Shown here: positions 14,620 to 16,967 of the stretch, one piece after another | Layout: every line of letters begins with the position of its first letter | How positions within the stretch are numbered: the stretch's first letter is position 1 | DNA from: Actinomycetota bacterium | GTDB lineage: Bacteria > Actinomycetota > Actinomycetes > Nanopelagicales > Nanopelagicaceae | Assembly (NCBI GenBank): GCA_009704445.1 | Contig: WLED01000012.1 | Location: forward strand, 1 to 16,967 | DNA length: 16,967 nucleotides | Direction of reading: 5' to 3' | The notes under the pieces: generated by a model | Database searches by the model: none | Seen by the model: only the letters and a program-made list of their open reading frames with translations | Told to the model about the DNA's origin: nothing | Translations under genes and position numbers: made by a program

Positions 14620-14796
14620 ATGGGTCGCGGCCGTGCAAAAGCAAAACAAACTAAAGTCGCTCGTGATTTGAAATATGGCGGGCAAGACATGGATCTAGAT
14701 CGCCTTACTAAAGAGTTGCATGGAGAACTCGATACGTCACCACGTAAGGACGATGACGACCCATTTGCCGAGGGCAATTACATTCCACGCTCGTGA
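14620..14796 (+). CDS. DUF3073 family small protein
   Basis: A 58-aa protein beginning MGRGRAKAKQTKVARDLKY, with a basic N-terminal half and an acidic DDDDPFAEGNYIPRS tail. This composition and wording match DUF3073, a short actinobacterial family with no assigned function, often found near purine genes. It has a perfect Shine-Dalgarno GAAGGAGGT (14606-14614) 5 nt before the ATG, suggesting high expression. The stop overlaps the next gene (GTGA at 14793-14796). The basic head suggests nucleic-acid or ribosome contact, which is inference only. Confidence 0.92.
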   Translation: MGRGRAKAKQTKVARDLKYGGQDMDLDRLTKELHGELDTSPRKDDDDPFAEGNYIPRS

Positions 14797-15608
14797 GAGC
14801 AACACCGTACGTAGCTTCACTTCGAATTTACGAACCAATCTCTGCATTTAATGCCGCTGATCGTTTGCGTTGGCAAGGAATCGAAAATGATGCATCTAGT
14901 TTTGATCGAGAACAAAAACTAGCTCTTCATCGTGTTGCACAACCTGAACCACCTGCTGGTCGCCCAGATGGTGTGCACATTATTGATAAAGGTGAGATCA
15001 GATATTTATCACCCTGGTCAACAGCCACACGCTGCTGGGCAGCCCTAGATAATTTTAAAGATTCACTTCCAAGCACAGTCGTTCCGTTTTTTGTATCACC
15101 AGCTTTAGAAGAAGTCATAACTGCAGGAGTAGATCTACTTGAAGATAAAACTCCACATATTTTAAATGAAACATGGTTGATTCCACCTCGCTGGTTCATT
15201 TTATTTTCACCAGAAGAGCGAACACGTGGTGTAGATGAACACGGCCATTATTCAAAGGCGTTAACAACCATTGCTAATGCCAAGCAAAGATGTGCCTCTG
15301 CCCATGAGAGCGTATTGGGTGCATTTGGTGAAGGCCCCGTAGAAGAAGAGTTAGAAAATTTATTGGATTGGCTTGAAATGTTTCATCCGGAATCTTTAGT
15401 AGAACTCGATTATGGTGGTTTAGCTAATTACATGGACAAGGCGTTGCGAGATTCTGGTGAAGATGGTTTGGATTCTGATTCATCAATTGAAGATGTAACG
15501 CATTCTGTTGCAGGACTTGCTGCATCAGATCCAATGATGGCCGGAGTCGGATATCAGCGGTTAATGTCACGTTGGCGCTTAGTCCAAGCCTTCGAACAAG
15601 CCTCGTAA
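14793..15608 (+). CDS. Conserved actinobacterial protein of unknown function
   Basis: A 271-aa soluble protein with no signal peptide or membrane span. It is not assigned to a functional family. Seen: an N-terminal stretch MRATPYVASLRIYEPISAFNAADRLRW (start GTG), a central block STATRCWAALDNFKDSLPSTVVPFFVSPALEEVI, the segment ETWLIPPRWFILFSPEER, then an acidic helical C-terminal half with ELENLLDWLEMFHPESLVELDYGGLA and a final RLMSRWRLVQAFEQAS. The GTG overlaps the DUF3073 stop by 4 nt, so the two are translationally coupled. It stands just before bldC; a similar uncharacterised neighbour of bldC is recalled in Streptomyces. It could be an adaptor or regulator acting with its neighbours, but this is speculation. 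Confidence 0.85.
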   Translation: MRATPYVASLRIYEPISAFNAADRLRWQGIENDASSFDREQKLALHRVAQPEPPAGRPDGVHIIDKGEIRYLSPWSTATRCWAALDNFKDSLPSTVVPFFVSPALEEVITAGVDLLEDKTPHILNETWLIPPRWFILFSPEERTRGVDEHGHYSKALTTIANAKQRCASAHESVLGAFGEGPVEEELENLLDWLEMFHPESLVELDYGGLANYMDKALRDSGEDGLDSDSSIEDVTHSVAGLAASDPMMAGVGYQRLMSRWRLVQAFEQAS

Positions 15609-15611
15609 CTG

Positions 15612-15665
15612 GTATTGCTTACCCCTGAAAATCCCGTAATACTTAACCCCAATACGGGTCAATAC
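15612..15665 (+). promoter_or_regulatory. bldC promoter with repeated AATAC motifs
   Basis: A plausible -35 TTGCTT (15615-15620) lies 17 bp before AATACT (15638-15643) or 16 bp before TAATAC (15637-15642). AATAC recurs at 15638, 15651 and 15661, with its inverse GTATT at 15612. CCCGTA (15633-15638) and TACGGG (15653-15658) form an inverted repeat. BldC proteins are known to bind DNA direct repeats cooperatively, so autoregulation is possible. Confidence 0.4.
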
Positions 15666-15712
15666 GGACATTACCGACCAGCAAAAAAACGAGTTGAGTG
15701 AAAGGAAACTTT

Positions 15713-15910
15713 ATGAATCGCATTCCAGATGCTGAAGTTCTTTTAACTCCTAAAGAAGTTGCAGCTCGTTTTCACGTCAATCCAAAAACTGTAACCCGAT
15801 GGGCCAAGGCAGGAAAGTTAACTGCAATTCGAACATTGGGCGGGCATCGTCGATACCGTGAGTCTGAAGTTTTAGAACGGTTGCGCGAATATAAGGAATC
15901 CAACGCTTAA
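15713..15910 (+). CDS. bldC: MerR-like DNA-binding regulator BldC
   Basis: A 65-aa single-domain winged helix-turn-helix protein. Seen: LLTPKEVAARFHVNPKTVTRWAKAGKLTAIRTLGGHRRYRESEV (10-53), the MerR-type DNA-binding domain without an effector domain, nearly identical to the core of Streptomyces BldC. In Streptomyces, BldC delays sporulation and binds DNA repeats as head-to-tail oligomers. In this non-sporulating-looking genome it must control other genes. ATG 15713 follows AAAGGAA (15701-15707); the GTG at 15698 would put the start before that site and is rejected. Confidence 0.93.
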   Translation: MNRIPDAEVLLTPKEVAARFHVNPKTVTRWAKAGKLTAIRTLGGHRRYRESEVLERLREYKESNA

Positions 15911-15930
15911 TTGCTCTATTGATCGTGCAG

Positions 15931-15936
15931 TAGACT
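15931..15936 (+). promoter_or_regulatory. -10 box for a leaderless mRNA
   Basis: TAGACT fits TANNNT. Six bases separate it from ATG 15943, so the last T as -7 puts the start site on the A of the start codon. No Shine-Dalgarno is present before that gene. Confidence 0.55.
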
Positions 15937-15942
15937 TACGCC

Positions 15943-16134
15943 ATGCCTGATAAAAATGAAGATGTTAAAGCAAGAATGCTTGCTGCTCTAGAAGCAAAGA
16001 AAAATAAAAAGGGAGCACCAGGAACACAGGCGCACACCGATTCTGGATCAAAGATTCGTGGAGGCCAACGAAGTGGAGGCGCTCCACAAGTTCAGCGCAA
16101 AGCTGGTCCATCTGGTTCTGGTTCTGCTGGCTAA
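15943..16134 (+). CDS. DUF5302 family small protein
   Basis: A 63-aa basic, disordered-looking protein: MPDKNEDVKARMLAALEAKKNKKG, then a Gly/Ser/Gln-rich tail SGSKIRGGQRSGGAPQVQRKAGPSGSG. The N-terminal DVKARMLAALEAKK helix followed by a low-complexity tail matches DUF5302, short actinobacterial proteins of unknown role. It is probably translated from a leaderless mRNA (TAGACT at 15931-15936). It is convergent with the helicase gene across an AT-rich spacer. Confidence 0.8.
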   Translation: MPDKNEDVKARMLAALEAKKNKKGAPGTQAHTDSGSKIRGGQRSGGAPQVQRKAGPSGSGSAG

Positions 16135-16151
16135 CCAAGCCGCACACCTAA

Positions 16152-16223
16152 TTATTTAAGCAACGTTAATTACTTAAATAACTTCAAGTCCTTAAACAAC
16201 ACTCATTAAAAACAATTTGTGTT
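16152..16223. terminator. AT-rich convergent spacer with inverted repeats
   Basis: TTATTTAAG (16152-16160) pairs perfectly with CTTAAATAA (16173-16181) over a 12-nt loop. AACAC (16198-16202) can pair with GTGTT (16219-16223). The region lies between two converging genes and could end transcription both ways, though the stems are weak and there is no classical GC stem plus T run. It also shows a loose 8-10-nt periodicity of TTAANNAAC-like units. Confidence 0.35.
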
Positions 16224-16242
16224 ATTCAAAAAGTACAAAGTT

Positions 16243-16967
16243 TTAGCGAGGACGACGTCGACGCTGGCTTGAGTTTGGGCGCGGACGCTTTCCACCACTT
16301 CGGACAGATTTTTCAACAATTGGGACAATGTATGGAATTCCAGAAGGCTCTTGGGCGCCAGTAATTTTCATTAAGTCAGTACTCAATGGCGTAACACCGA
16401 CATACTTAGCAAGAACTCCGGCGCGTTGAATAAGTGATCCAATTGATTTTTGCTGACGTGTTGTTGCAAGTGTTACAACGGTTCCTGCCTCACCTGCACG
16501 CGCAGTACGACCTGCACGGTGTAGATAATCTTTGTGATCAGTTGGCGCATCAACATGGACTACTAATGAAATTCCATCTACGTGAATTCCGCGCGCTGCA
16601 ACATCTGTTGCAACTAAAGCAGCATTTGCACTGTCCTTAAACATTGCCAATGTACGAGTACGCACGGCCTGTGATTTTCCACCGTGCAAAGCCCCAACCG
16701 GAACTCCTGCGTGAGCGAGCTTGTCTGCCAAACGATCTGCACCGCGCTGAGTCTTTACAAAGAGAATAGTTTTTCCATTACGCGCTGCAACTTGATTTGT
16801 AATGTCATCTTTTTCTGAAGGGTTCATCACTAAGACAAAGTGCTCCATAGTGGAAACTGAGGCACGGTCATTTTGAAGTGAGTGAGTCTTTGGATTCTTC
16901 AAATATTGACGAACGAGAGAGTCAACACCGCGATCTAGAGTTGCAGAAAAGAGAAGTCGCTGACCAT
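16243..16967 (-). CDS. DEAD-box ATP-dependent RNA helicase, C-terminal part
   Basis: This is the C-terminal part of an RNA helicase that unwinds RNA duplexes in ribosome assembly, mRNA decay or cold adaptation. It runs off the right edge, so the N-terminal domain with the Q motif, Walker A and DEAD box is outside the window. Reading from the edge: motif III SAT in LLFSATLDRGVDSL, motif IV KTILFVKTQRGAD, the GALHGGKSQAVRTRTL segment, motif V ALVATDVAARGIHVDGISLVVHVD and motif VI HRAGRTARAG. The tail is rich in Arg and Pro (GGKRPRPNSSQRRRRPR), a basic RNA-binding extension usual in RhlE/CsdA-like helicases. The reading frame is open from the edge, so an ATG at 16902 is internal. Which paralogue it is cannot be told. 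Confidence 0.93.
   Translation of the reverse strand, partial: GQRLLFSATLDRGVDSLVRQYLKNPKTHSLQNDRASVSTMEHFVLVMNPSEKDDITNQVAARNGKTILFVKTQRGADRLADKLAHAGVPVGALHGGKSQAVRTRTLAMFKDSANAALVATDVAARGIHVDGISLVVHVDAPTDHKDYLHRAGRTARAGEAGTVVTLATTRQQKSIGSLIQRAGVLAKYVGVTPLSTDLMKITGAQEPSGIPYIVPIVEKSVRSGGKRPRPNSSQRRRRPR

Noticed and set aside
1..16967. tRNA genes, CRISPR arrays, insertion sequences, prophage or attachment sites
   Set aside because: I looked for cloverleaf sequences with GGTTCRA arms, spaced repeats, transposase or integrase motifs and terminal inverted repeats, and saw none.

Overview
The window looks like a chromosomal segment of a small-genome, low-GC actinobacterium (GC estimated by eye in the low 40s percent). 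The gene content is actinobacterial: BldC, DUF3073 and DUF5302 proteins, a Mycobacterium-type Crp next to nth, a small DUF4177-like protein before RidA, and an aspartokinase with an internal beta-subunit start. Combined with low GC and tight packing, this points to the freshwater acI group (Nanopelagicales: Planktophila/Nanopelagicus type). That placement is inferred from gene content and composition, not from a search.

Layout. Positions 1-110 hold an SRP RNA gene with its -10 box. Then come dnaX and recR (replication and repair), followed by the chain lysC-asd-yqeY-DUF4177-ridA (5' end at 2659), whose genes mostly overlap by a few bases. lysC has two tandem palindromes upstream and a strong internal Shine-Dalgarno for its beta subunit. 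Next are crp (minus strand) and nth (plus strand), which start 18-19 bp apart from overlapping opposite -10 boxes and appear leaderless. nth overlaps a TlpA-like lipoprotein gene. acs faces it on the minus strand, and the two stop codons overlap.

The 385-nt space between acs and the aldolase gene is not empty. It contains a 34-codon gene for a cationic hydrophobic peptide with its own strong ribosome binding site and a textbook terminator; this is the most attractive unknown in the window. Then follow class II fructose-bisphosphate aldolase, purA, purB and an SCP-like protein, all on the plus strand. Next is a DUF3073 gene overlapping an unrecognised 271-aa gene, then bldC, a leaderless DUF5302 gene, an AT-rich convergent spacer, and the C-terminal part of a DEAD-box RNA helicase running off the right edge on the minus strand.

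Functionally this is mostly core metabolism: clamp loader and recombination, the entry to lysine/threonine/methionine/cell-wall diaminopimelate synthesis, base excision repair, acetate activation, glycolysis/gluconeogenesis, AMP synthesis, and two global regulators (Crp, BldC). There are no mobile elements, CRISPR arrays or tRNA genes. The novelty lies in the small peptide gene and in several compact regulatory arrangements.
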